This document shows, piece by piece, positions 55,091 to 63,930 of a stretch of 64,000 nucleotides of DNA. The number at the start of each line of letters is the position of its first letter. Position 1 is the first letter of the stretch. The translations under genes were made by a program, and so were the position numbers. The notes under the pieces were generated by a model that was not told the origin of the DNA, ran no database searches, and was given only the letters and a program-made list of their open reading frames with translations. The stretch comes from Aphanothece hegewaldii CCALA 016 (GTDB taxonomy: Bacteria > Cyanobacteriota > Cyanobacteriia > Cyanobacteriales > Microcystaceae), in assembly GCF_003007785.1 (NCBI RefSeq), contig NZ_PXOH01000005.1, positions 208,854 through 272,853 of the forward strand, written 5' to 3'.

Positions 55091-56884
55091 GATTAAAACA
55101 CTATAAGGTCCAATACCAATATTGCCACTAAAAGGCATCCCGTGAGTTCCCGGCTGTCCTGCTGTCGTATCATAACCCGCTTTGTTGCCAAAATCAGGAC
55201 TAAAACCATTCCAGTCACTATTAAAACGGACAAACCAAGTACCACCTTTTGGAAAACCGATCGTATAACTGTCATAATTGCGATCGGCAAAATTAGCGAC
55301 TACAATGACATCATCACCCGGTCCGCCATTTTCCCAACGATGAAACGCGAGCATTTTATCGGAATTATTGACATGATGGACATTAACGTTTTGTCCCCGT
55401 AGTCCACGTGTATTATTAAACCAGTTACGACGTAGACGGATCAACGCTTGATATAAATCCCAAATTCCACTAAATCGATCTTTTTTATTCCAGTCTAACG
55501 AACCGCGATCGCTCCAACTTCCCCACTCCAGAAACTCTTGTCCCATAAAAATCATCGGAATACCGGGAGAAGTAAATACTAAAGCAGCAGCAAGAGTAGA
55601 TCGTTTTCGAGCAAACCAGCTATCTGCATTCCCCCGCCAAATCGCATCAGGAAGGCGTACTTTTCGGTTTATTTCAGCTACTTCGTCATGATTTTCACTG
55701 TAAATGACCCTTTTAAGCCCATCCGTCTCAAAACGCTGTAGAATGGCATCTCGTAAGCGATCCATATTGCGAGAACTATCATTTGGTGGAACAACCGCAT
55801 CGAATAGAGCAGAATAGAACAAGCTACCCCACTGAGAATCAAAACCTGCACCGCCCGCACCTGTTGAACGTGTGATATAATCGTTGTTCTGTAAATCTTC
55901 TGCGATCGTAATTTTCCAAGGCATTCGACCATTAATCTCGTTATTGATCCATTGCATTAAACTCCAACCTTCGGGAATATCATTACTCGGATCGTTATTA
56001 TTGCCGAAAATATTGCGAATATTGACTGTAGAATCAAATCGGAAACCATCAATTCGATATTCTTCTAGCCACATTAAAACATTATCTCGAATATACTGAC
56101 GGACTTCACCGCGACCAAAATCAGGACGATCGCCAAACGGTGTAAAAGCACGTCGATTATCATTATAGAAATAGATTCCACCTCGTCCGTTTTCATTCCA
56201 TCCATCAAAACGCCATAATGAAGTATCGAGATCATCTGGCCCAAAATGGTTATAAACTACATCTAAAATAATGGCAAATCCTTGATCATGTGCCGTTTGG
56301 ATAAATTCTTTAAAGCTTTTAGGTGTACCGTAATTACTTTCAATATCAAAGGGTAAAGCAGGATTATAACCTAATGAGAAGTCACCAGGAAAGCCAAAAA
56401 TCGGCATCAGTTGGATCGCATTAACTCCTAAATTTTTGAGATCATTCAGTTTGCTGATAATACTACTAAAATCACCCGGTGTTTGAGAACTTCGATTAAA
56501 TGAAGCAACGTGTAATTCATAAATAACCAACTCATTCCAAGTTGGCATATTAAAAATGTTAGAATTCCAAGCAAAATTATCGGCAACAATAACCCCATTC
56601 CCTTCGTTATTATCTTCCACGTGCTTACTATAAGGATCAGTTCGCCATTGTACACCAGAAATAAAAGAGCCAGAGATTACATAACGATAGCGATCGTCTA
56701 GTTTAGCTTCAGGAATATCACCAGACCAATAGCCGTTATTTTCCGATTCTAAAGCATTAGCGGTTGTTGACCAACTATTAAAAGTACCACCTACACAAAC
56801 GCTTGAAGCAAAAGGGGCCCAAACTCGAAAAGCTACACCACCATCATAAGGAATTGCGCCCATTCCTTGCCGTTGAGAAACCAT
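55079..56884 (-). CDS. GH13 alpha-amylase family protein with CBM48 (branching/trehalohydrolase-like)
   Basis: 601 residues. N-terminal ~15-105 is a CBM48-like (E-set) domain (FRVWAPFASSVCVGGTFNSW); the GH13 barrel follows with DVVYNH (208-213), GFRFDST containing nucleophile D284, IAED with acid/base E329, and ENHDE with D400. All three catalytic acids are present. Domain order resembles glycogen branching or trehalohydrolase-type GH13 enzymes but the length and sequence are not decisive. No signal peptide: cytoplasmic. Same direction as the oxidase-cupin operon upstream, separated by ~280 bp containing a repeat. Confidence 0.87.
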   Translation of the reverse strand: MVSQRQGMGAIPYDGGVAFRVWAPFASSVCVGGTFNSWSTTANALESENNGYWSGDIPEAKLDDRYRYVISGSFISGVQWRTDPYSKHVEDNNEGNGVIVADNFAWNSNIFNMPTWNELVIYELHVASFNRSSQTPGDFSSIISKLNDLKNLGVNAIQLMPIFGFPGDFSLGYNPALPFDIESNYGTPKSFKEFIQTAHDQGFAIILDVVYNHFGPDDLDTSLWRFDGWNENGRGGIYFYNDNRRAFTPFGDRPDFGRGEVRQYIRDNVLMWLEEYRIDGFRFDSTVNIRNIFGNNNDPSNDIPEGWSLMQWINNEINGRMPWKITIAEDLQNNDYITRSTGAGGAGFDSQWGSLFYSALFDAVVPPNDSSRNMDRLRDAILQRFETDGLKRVIYSENHDEVAEINRKVRLPDAIWRGNADSWFARKRSTLAAALVFTSPGIPMIFMGQEFLEWGSWSDRGSLDWNKKDRFSGIWDLYQALIRLRRNWFNNTRGLRGQNVNVHHVNNSDKMLAFHRWENGGPGDDVIVVANFADRNYDSYTIGFPKGGTWFVRFNSDWNGFSPDFGNKAGYDTTAGQPGTHGMPFSGNIGIGPYSVLILSQ

Positions 56885-56946
56885 AGAATTAACTCCCGTG
56901 AAATATGATTGTAAGAAGCTAGACCACCGTCAAATGATGGAAGTTG

Positions 56947-57135
56947 AATAATTATTTGGGTTATCATGTGAGTCTCACAAACCACCGTGAAATGAATTTC
57001 ACGGCTCAAAGCATAAATCCGTTAAAACGGATTAAAACTTTTACGGTGAGTCGGTTTAAACCGACTTAAGCTATGAGACAGAGAATTTATTCTCTGGTGG
57101 TCTTTGATATTCATTCCAATTACCAAATAATTATT
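56947..57135. repeat. MITE-like multi-hairpin repeat, copy 2, within flanking inverted repeat
   Basis: Core 56981-57101 begins ACCACC and ends GGTGGT and contains hairpins CCGTGAAAT/ATTTCACGG, ATCCGTTAAAACGGAT, AGTCGGTTTAAACCGACT and CAGAGAATTTATTCTCTG. Its right 49 bp match 26436-26484 with two differences. Flanked by a perfect 13-bp inverted repeat AATAATTATTTGG (56947-56959) and CCAAATAATTATT (57123-57135). No ORF inside. Lies between the cupin and GH13 genes. Confidence 0.7.
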
Positions 57136-57162
57136 TAATTTTTCATTAATCCCTGACTTACT

Positions 57163-58410
57163 CTAGTCGTAACCACCACACATAAACAGGGAAATATCTT
57201 CATCGGTTGCATTCATCAAAGCGTGAAGATTACCCCCTTTCAGCATGGCAAAATCTCCAGAATGAAGAGTACGGATCTCGAAACAACGTTCTCGTTGATC
57301 CATTTTGTACCAATCTCCAATCACCATAAACCCTTGTCCTTCCATCATGAGAAACATTTCTTGGTTATCGCGGTGACGGTGGATACCAATACCGCAATTT
57401 GCTTTTAATAGATGTAAGTCCATGTAATCAACCGAGAAAAAAGGTTCAAAGTTACTCAGATGATTTTTATTCCCAAAAGCGTTAAAATTCCAAGAATTCA
57501 AACTACGTCCGAGTTCATTTTGCTTCGATTTTCCGCCATAATTTGACATTAAGTTCCGATATTCAAGAAAACCGATTCCACCGTGAGGATTAGCGCTAAT
57601 TCCTGTCTCTAGGTAGTTATTCCAGCCACGCAGAATCATATTAAATTCGTAGTGGTAATTTGCGCCATTTTGTGCATCCCAGATTTTTTCCTCAAAATTA
57701 GTCCAAGCAACCTCCAGATGAAGGGGTAATACAGGGTGCATGACGTTTGTCGGATCGATGTCTTGAAGATGCACACCGTTTATTCCTTCTCGGTTAAAAG
57801 CGTCCATATTTCCTGTAATGAGATCGGGACGCGCTTGTAATTCAAGACGATCAAATGCTTGTACTCCTTTAATATCGAGTTGATCTCGCAAATCTCCACC
57901 CGCATAACCAACTAATTCGACTTCATAGCGATCGCTTAGTGGATTATAGGGAACAGTAATCATCGATGGTGCAGCATTACCTACTTTTAACCAAAGTTTA
58001 ATTTTTTCGCCGAGTTGATGATTGGCCGCTACAGATAGTTTAGAATCGGGCCCACCGCGATAGGATAATCGTAAAAAGGGGCCGATCCATTCACCGATTT
58101 TTATCAAACCACGAATTAAAAATGTATCCGTAGTGCGAAAGTCTTTGATGTTCTGTTTTTGGAAATCGTTCTTATTATCTTGTACTTCAGGATCAAGAAT
58201 ATCCGCATCATTTCCCGCAGGACCATATAAACTCAGCCATTCAAACGGAAATAAATATTGAGCTTGACCCATGATATAATATTGCCGTTCTGCTGCAAGT
58301 TGCGATCGTTCCATTAAGTTTAAAAGCTTAGACAGTGGGTTCCCTTGGTTATAGCTAGGGGAAGTATTCGGCTCAACTTTGACGACTGTATCAGAATGTA
58401 CGATAAACAT
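57163..58410 (-). CDS. Long cupin-domain protein 2
   Basis: 415 residues from the ATG giving MFIVHSDTV, 4 nt after the previous stop; an earlier in-frame start would overlap that gene and add a hydrophobic tail without counterpart. N-terminal ~1-300: unrecognised, beta-rich, with LRLSYRGG and KLWLKVGNAA matching the paralogue upstream. C-terminal cupin: GIGIHRHRDNQEMFLMMEGQG and GDFAMLKGGNLHALMNA provide the His/His/Glu/His metal set. Partner in the sugar-oxidation operon; metal-dependent isomerase, epimerase or oxygenase are possible. Not a known family by name. Confidence 0.72.
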   Translation of the reverse strand: MFIVHSDTVVKVEPNTSPSYNQGNPLSKLLNLMERSQLAAERQYYIMGQAQYLFPFEWLSLYGPAGNDADILDPEVQDNKNDFQKQNIKDFRTTDTFLIRGLIKIGEWIGPFLRLSYRGGPDSKLSVAANHQLGEKIKLWLKVGNAAPSMITVPYNPLSDRYEVELVGYAGGDLRDQLDIKGVQAFDRLELQARPDLITGNMDAFNREGINGVHLQDIDPTNVMHPVLPLHLEVAWTNFEEKIWDAQNGANYHYEFNMILRGWNNYLETGISANPHGGIGFLEYRNLMSNYGGKSKQNELGRSLNSWNFNAFGNKNHLSNFEPFFSVDYMDLHLLKANCGIGIHRHRDNQEMFLMMEGQGFMVIGDWYKMDQRERCFEIRTLHSGDFAMLKGGNLHALMNATDEDISLFMCGGYD

Positions 58411-58414
58411 AGCT

Positions 58415-59557
58415 TTAGGTAGTGTGATATAAAAAGGCAACGAATTTAAGCGGTTCAGTTCCAGGATTACGAATACCGTGCATCCCACCACTTTTAGTAA
58501 AAATGACACTCCCAGGTTTTACGGGTAATTCTTTAAATTCATATTCACCTAAACCCATGACATCCCGTGTGACGGTGGGAAATGAATCAGTAGCAGGATC
58601 ATCACCCACTCGCATATAAGCAATACCTTCACCTTGGGTAATGTAGTATAGTTCTTCTGTACCAATGTGTTGATGGGTGCCTTCTACTGTACCAGGTGGG
58701 ATAGTAACTTCATGGAAAAAGACCATCGAACCGCCTAACTCTCGCTGTACGATCCAACGCATTTCGATAATATTATCGGGGTTGCGATCGGGGTTACTAT
58801 CATCCATCATGGCGTTACGATAGCGTACAGGTAGAATATCTGGCGTTTGTAAAAACCATCCTCGTTGGAAGTCGATCAAATAGTTTTGATCATCGATGGT
58901 GTTTTGTGGTGAACTGGGATCTTGGGTTCTGGGTTCTTGGTGGGAACGCAAATAAGCATTATCCCAAGCTGCATCAGTATCAGTGATCTGATATCCTGCG
59001 GGAATATTGCGATCGTTTTCCCGAAAAGCTAATTCGACTCGTTTTAGGCCTTTAATATCCCGTAGCGCAGGTTTCAACTCACGAAGACAAGTAATCGGTC
59101 GATTGTATCCCATCTGATCCAAAATTTGGAAATCATGGTAACTATTCTCTGGTGGTTCGAGTGTTTCCCAGATTTCGACTTGAAATGCGTCTGTCCAAGG
59201 GCAATAATAGAGTTTTACTCGTCCTTCGGCAGTATTAGCCTCATTTTCGGGTAATACTTTGACCCACGCAATCAATTGTTTTTTGACAAATCGTAGTTTT
59301 TCCCGCGCTTGTTCAACTAAACGACTACTTTTATACTCCAGTCGCAGAAAGTTAGACAAAAATTGACCATCTAGATAGACTTCACCTTTGATGACAATAA
59401 TATCGATATAAGAGCGAACCTCTTGCACGTTATAACGATAACGGCTACTACGAGTCGCATTTAGATATTGTGCATGGTAAATGCGATCGGGAAAAAAGAC
59501 AACCTTAAATATCTCATTCCAAGGACTTGTTTCTATCTCATTTAATTTAGGGTCCAT
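58415..59557 (-). CDS. Long cupin-domain protein 1
   Basis: 380 residues. C-terminal cupin ~285-380: PPGTVEGTHQHIGTEELYYI with G-x-H-x-H-x(n)-E and VIFTKSGGMHGIRNPG with the last His. N-terminal ~1-275 is a beta-rich domain shared with the downstream paralogue (FLRLEYKSS versus FLRLSYRGG; LIAWVKVL versus IKLWLKVG). Starts 1 nt after the GMC gene, so clearly in the operon. Function unknown; cupins in sugar pathways act as isomerases, dioxygenases or binding proteins. Confidence 0.75.
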   Translation of the reverse strand: MDPKLNEIETSPWNEIFKVVFFPDRIYHAQYLNATRSSRYRYNVQEVRSYIDIIVIKGEVYLDGQFLSNFLRLEYKSSRLVEQAREKLRFVKKQLIAWVKVLPENEANTAEGRVKLYYCPWTDAFQVEIWETLEPPENSYHDFQILDQMGYNRPITCLRELKPALRDIKGLKRVELAFRENDRNIPAGYQITDTDAAWDNAYLRSHQEPRTQDPSSPQNTIDDQNYLIDFQRGWFLQTPDILPVRYRNAMMDDSNPDRNPDNIIEMRWIVQRELGGSMVFFHEVTIPPGTVEGTHQHIGTEELYYITQGEGIAYMRVGDDPATDSFPTVTRDVMGLGEYEFKELPVKPGSVIFTKSGGMHGIRNPGTEPLKFVAFLYHTT

Positions 59558-59558
59558 A

Positions 59559-61391
59559 TTACAGCCTCTTGAGTAGTTCGTCAGCGATGCGAAAAGAATT
59601 TGCTTGAATGGTTAAAGTAGGATTAGCCCCCCCAGAAGTCGGCATAAATGAGCCATCTGTAACATACAAATTGTCAAAATCCCACGCCCGACAAAAAGGA
59701 TCGAGTACGGAGTCATTGCGATCGCTCCCAAAACGCGCCCCACCTAGAATATGATTTGCGATACGAGCAAGTCCATTCGGAGCCTGATATACACCCCCTT
59801 GTCCTTCAATTTGGAAGCCTCCGCCGGCTGGATCAACTCCAAACCGTAAAACATCACCACAACATTGAGCCAAGGTACTCATTAAATATTGATCGTGAGG
59901 ATGCCAAATTTTACGGATATAAGCAACAGGGCGACCCCATTTATCTTTAACAGTCGGATGCAATTCAATTCGATTTGTTTTTAAAGGCAATTGATTCGCC
60001 ATAAAACTGACAGATAGACCGCGACCAATTGTATTATCTAAAAATTGCGCTAAATTGTCTCCAACAAGGCTTGTATCCTCAATAAACCCTTTCCAGAGCG
60101 TATCTAGATCGGTACTGCGGTGGGTACGACCCAGAGAAATCGGTAAAGCCCGATCGGATGTATTGTTATAAATTGCACCACCCGCCCAAATTCCTTTACT
60201 TTTAAGAAATTCTTCGGTCGCACAACAGTCGATCGCCCAATCTGCGTCAAGAGCTTTCGATTTATCACTGCGATCAGGCATAATCGCACTAGCCCCACCA
60301 AAGCAATGTGTTAAGAAATATTTACCGAGTAAGTCGTTTTGATTGATGCGACGATCAAATTCTGAATCACTCAGGGCTGATATTTTTAGTAGACGAATTG
60401 ATTCGATCGCAGAACACGCTACTATTACGATCTTGCCTTCAACAACTCGCTCTTTTCCTGATGGATCAAGATAAACGACTCGACTGACTTTATCGCCTTG
60501 ACATTCTAGACGAGTGACACAGCAATTGGGACGAATCTCGAAATTAGAAGAATTTGCGATCGGACTTAGTAGCGAAACCCAAGTATTAGATTTTAGACCC
60601 AAAGGACAGCCATATCGGTTAACATAGCTGGTTTTGATCGTTTCTGGATCACTGGGAACTTTACGCCCACTCGGTGCATGATCGCGGGTAATCACGGCTA
60701 AGGGAGTACGATAGGGTAAAACCGATTCACGATTGCTCGTATTTTTCCCTAACCATTCCATCCCCGTTTTAGCATAACGACTGATGGGATTTGGTTCTAG
60801 CGGTGGCTGATAATTATCTTTACTAAAAGGTTTTAGCTGATTGGGGGCTGTTCCATTAATCCCAACGAGTTGTTCAGCTTTGACGTAATAAGGTTCTAAT
60901 TCATCGTAGCTGATTGGCCAGTCTCGCGCTTCGGTTTGAACATCTCCATTAGGGTCATTGACTAAATCGCCACGACCTGCATTAAAACTTTGTAGACGAA
61001 AATCGAGAGGAGAAAATCTTAAAGAAACCGCCCCATAAAGTTGAGTTCCCCCCCCGACGACTTGCGCTGTATAACCCTCAATAGTAGCTAATTCGCGTCC
61101 GTCAGCTTCTTCATAGATATGGGGTTCGTCATTGATATCGGGTTCAATATGACTCGAATAAAAAGCCTCGCCTTTATTGGCTACATTATGAGTAATGCGT
61201 TTGGCAGGCCCATCGGAAAAAAGTTCATCGCGTTTGAAATCACTTAAACCATCCGCATTTTGATACTGTGGTTTGAGTAAAGGTCCCTTTTCTAGAATCA
61301 GTACAGATTTACCAGCTTGGACTAGGGTATGGGCGATCGGTGAGCCTCCAGCGCCACTCCCAATGATCACAACATCAAATTGTGTTTCCAT
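59559..61391 (-). CDS. GMC-family FAD oxidoreductase (sugar/alcohol dehydrogenase-like)
   Basis: 610 residues, longer than the GMC enzyme at 5589. FAD motif G11-S-G13-A-G-G16 in VVIIGSGAGGSPIA with LILEKGP, GMC signature GGGTQLYGAVSLRFSPLDF, and C-terminal NLYVTDGSFMPTSGGANPTL. The catalytic-region His is kept (ANHILGGARFG). Its direct partner, encoded 40 nt upstream, is a gluconate 2-dehydrogenase subunit 3-like fusion, suggesting a membrane-bound or soluble dehydrogenase heterodimer that oxidises a sugar or polyol. No signal peptide. Pairs with two cupin genes. Confidence 0.9.
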   Translation of the reverse strand: METQFDVVIIGSGAGGSPIAHTLVQAGKSVLILEKGPLLKPQYQNADGLSDFKRDELFSDGPAKRITHNVANKGEAFYSSHIEPDINDEPHIYEEADGRELATIEGYTAQVVGGGTQLYGAVSLRFSPLDFRLQSFNAGRGDLVNDPNGDVQTEARDWPISYDELEPYYVKAEQLVGINGTAPNQLKPFSKDNYQPPLEPNPISRYAKTGMEWLGKNTSNRESVLPYRTPLAVITRDHAPSGRKVPSDPETIKTSYVNRYGCPLGLKSNTWVSLLSPIANSSNFEIRPNCCVTRLECQGDKVSRVVYLDPSGKERVVEGKIVIVACSAIESIRLLKISALSDSEFDRRINQNDLLGKYFLTHCFGGASAIMPDRSDKSKALDADWAIDCCATEEFLKSKGIWAGGAIYNNTSDRALPISLGRTHRSTDLDTLWKGFIEDTSLVGDNLAQFLDNTIGRGLSVSFMANQLPLKTNRIELHPTVKDKWGRPVAYIRKIWHPHDQYLMSTLAQCCGDVLRFGVDPAGGGFQIEGQGGVYQAPNGLARIANHILGGARFGSDRNDSVLDPFCRAWDFDNLYVTDGSFMPTSGGANPTLTIQANSFRIADELLKRL

Positions 61392-61430
61392 ATGTTTTTC
61401 TTTTGAATGAATTGATATTTTAGTGATGCA

Positions 61431-62501
61431 CTATCCGTGATAATCGCTATTAATACCCAGAGGTTTTTCTATCGTTTGTCGCCAATCAAATAACGTTTTT
61501 CCTGCATCTGAGTATCGTTCTGATAGATATGCCCAACCTGCAGCCCCAATATTTCCGCCGTATTTTGGATGAGTAAATGCACCAGTGAAAGTATGACGAC
61601 GTAATAATTGTAGGAAGTAAAGCGGGCTATTATATTGGTTATAATCCCAACCGTTTACTATATTAGTGGTCATTTCGTTGTACAAATCCATGTACAATTC
61701 ACGAGGCATGATCGCGGGTTCAATAAAAGGATTACGCTGACGTAAAATGCGATCGATTTGTGCTAAACATATTTTGTAATCCATTAGATGATGATTTTCT
61801 TCCCTGGCTAAGATATTATCGATAAAGTTAGCCGCACCCACTGATTCATCTAAACGATAGGCATAGGGATAAAGATTATCTTTACTTTGACGATCTAAAA
61901 AGTTGTAGTATCGATCAATAAAGTTTTGTCCTTCTTTTGTGCGAAAAGGTAGAAGACGATTCACTAAACGCTTTAATATCACGTATTCCCAATCATCAAA
62001 ACAAAGCGGTTGTGTACAAAAAGCCGTAAAAAAACGTGACCAAATTTGCCCGTTATCTAAAGTAACTTGTTGTGGGTTAATCGGATCAAGAATCCCTTGA
62101 CCATCAACGATATATTTATAGGTATGAACTTCACCTTTAGGAACTAATATTGTTAAAGCATAGTAAGCAGTCGGTTCATTTAAAAAAGTGACGGGTTGTA
62201 AGGGTATTGCTTCATAAAGATTAGCAAAAGAGCCAACTACAGAAACGCTTTGAGGTTGTTTTTCTCCTAAGTGTCGATAAACAAAGGTTACTCGATTTTG
62301 ATTATAGGATTTGACAGGATCATTACCATCGCTATAAGTATCTAGAAGCGGAAAACGCCAAGATTCAGCAATTTGAGCGCGTATACTATCATCATTGAAT
62401 TGACCGAAGTTATGGCGATTATCGGTATTCGTTCTAGCTAAAAACTTAGTACATTGATTAAGAATGTACAGTTCGTCTAGTTTTAAGATTTGAATATCCA
62501 T
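61431..62501 (-). CDS. CBM48-like / gluconate-2-dehydrogenase subunit 3 fusion protein
   Basis: 356 residues. Residues ~65-160 resemble a CBM48/E-set glycogen-binding domain (RVTFVYRHLGEKQPQSVSVV then YALTILVPKGEVHTYKYIVDG). The C-terminal ~150 residues end FTGAFTHPKYGGNIGAAGWA, the gluconate 2-dehydrogenase subunit 3 signature (G-x-F-xxP-x-YGGN-x(4)-GW). A TAT signal usual for that subunit is absent. First gene of the operon; partners with the GMC enzyme. The carbohydrate-binding half implies a polysaccharide-related substrate. A 10-bp direct repeat lies in its upstream region. Confidence 0.78.
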   Translation of the reverse strand: MDIQILKLDELYILNQCTKFLARTNTDNRHNFGQFNDDSIRAQIAESWRFPLLDTYSDGNDPVKSYNQNRVTFVYRHLGEKQPQSVSVVGSFANLYEAIPLQPVTFLNEPTAYYALTILVPKGEVHTYKYIVDGQGILDPINPQQVTLDNGQIWSRFFTAFCTQPLCFDDWEYVILKRLVNRLLPFRTKEGQNFIDRYYNFLDRQSKDNLYPYAYRLDESVGAANFIDNILAREENHHLMDYKICLAQIDRILRQRNPFIEPAIMPRELYMDLYNEMTTNIVNGWDYNQYNSPLYFLQLLRRHTFTGAFTHPKYGGNIGAAGWAYLSERYSDAGKTLFDWRQTIEKPLGINSDYHG

Positions 62502-62697
62502 GACTTGCTAGTGGTTTCATTACTCGCTGTTCTAAACCACAAACTATCTAAATAGATTTCCGTCCGAACTTTACAAAACTTTACAAAACTTTGTGTGTTA
62601 TCTTAAGGCCATAACTCGCAAAATAGCTTTAATCTTTACTATTCCTCTTCTGTAACTTTGAGACCGTCTAATCGCTGAAACCTAAATAGCCAAATAG

Positions 62698-62880
62698 TTG
62701 AAAGAATTCTATCTTGATAGTTTAGAAAAATTAGAATATAATCAAGCGATCGCCCACTACACCAAAGTTATAAAATTAAGAGATAATAAGGGCTTTCCTC
62801 TTGGAGACAAGATCGCTCATTTGGGCAATGTAAAAATTCTTATCTTTGGTAGATCAACGTTTCTAGTCTATGATAAATAA
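62698..62880 (+). pseudogene. Possible TPR gene fragment
   Basis: 60 codons from TTG. Residues ~9-28 (LEKLEYNQAIAHYTKVIKLR) look like one TPR motif; the rest is uninformative. Could be a remnant or chance. The whole 62502-62914 stretch otherwise holds only the upstream region of the sugar-oxidation operon, with TTTACAAAAC-type 10-bp direct repeats at 62568-62591. Confidence 0.3.
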
Positions 62881-62914
62881 TTAATCATGGTGTACGCTAT
62901 AAAGTGCTTTCTTC

Positions 62915-63930
62915 ATGCAGTCTAAAAAAAAATTTTTGACCCCACCGATTCCAGTAAACGAGACTGAGCGGTTATCGGCACTTCATCGCTACAAGATTCT
63001 TGACACACCTCCTGAAGCGGCATTTGATCGCATTACCAACCTAGTAGCACGGCTGTTTAAAATGCCGATCGCCCTCATTTCCCTAGTCGATGAATCAAGA
63101 GCTTGGTTCAAGTCCTGCATTGGCTTTGATGCTCGTGAAGTGCCACGTGATGCCACACTTTGCAGCTTTGCCGTGTTAACCGATAAGCCACTGATTATCC
63201 CCGATACTCGGCTCGACGATCGCTTTGCCTGCAATCCCTTTGTGCAAAGTGAACCAGGAGTTCGGTTCTATTTTTTGCTGGTCGGGTTGCCACTGAGTTA
63301 GAGCGACAACAGGTAGAAAATGAACTGCGCGAGAGTGAAGAACGCTATCGAGCTTTTGTAGCTCAAAGTAATGAGGGAATTTGGCGATTTGAGCTAGAAA
63401 AACCGCTCTCAATGACAATTGATGAACATTCCCAAATTGAACATATATATCAATATGGTTATCTGGCTGAATGTAACCTGGTGATGGCCCAGATGTATGG
63501 CTTTTCGGAGATTGATGAAATTATTGGGGTACGGTTGGGCGATTTGCTACCTCCATCCGATCCTCGCAATCTGGACTATTTACGAGCCTTTATTCGTTCT
63601 GGCTACCGCCTTAGCGATGCCGAATCTTACGAACTTGATCGCAATGGCAACCCAAAATACTTCGCTAACAATTTAGTTGGCATTATCCAAGATCACTATC
63701 TGATTCGAGCTTGGGGAAACCAACGGGACGTTAGCGATCGTAAGCAGTCCGAAGAATTGCTCCGCCGCAGCGAAGAAATGTTTTCCACGCTCGTCGAACA
63801 CGCTCCATTCGGCGTTTATTTTATTGACTCAGATTTCCGTCTAAGGACGATTAACAATGGTTCGCGGGCATTCTTCAGCAACATCAGCCCCCTGATTGGT
63901 CGTGATTTCGCAGAAATCCTGCGTAAGTAG
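62915..63930 (+). pseudogene. Decayed GAF-PAS sensor (histidine kinase) gene
   Basis: ATG 62915 opens a GAF sensor start: ERLSALHRYKILDTPPEAAF, MPIALISLVDESRAWFKSC, VPRDATLCSFAVL, PLIIPDTRLDDRF, GVRFY. At the T-run 63271-63276 the frame shifts; the second frame continues AGRVATELERQQVENELRES with a PAS domain (EERYRAFVAQSNEGIWRFEL) and a second PAS start (FSTLVEHAPFGVYFIDSD). About 40-60 residues of the GAF C-terminus are missing at the shift and the gene ends at 63930 in TAG at the junction with the gene from the right. No kinase domain. A remnant of a multi-domain sensor. Confidence 0.85.
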
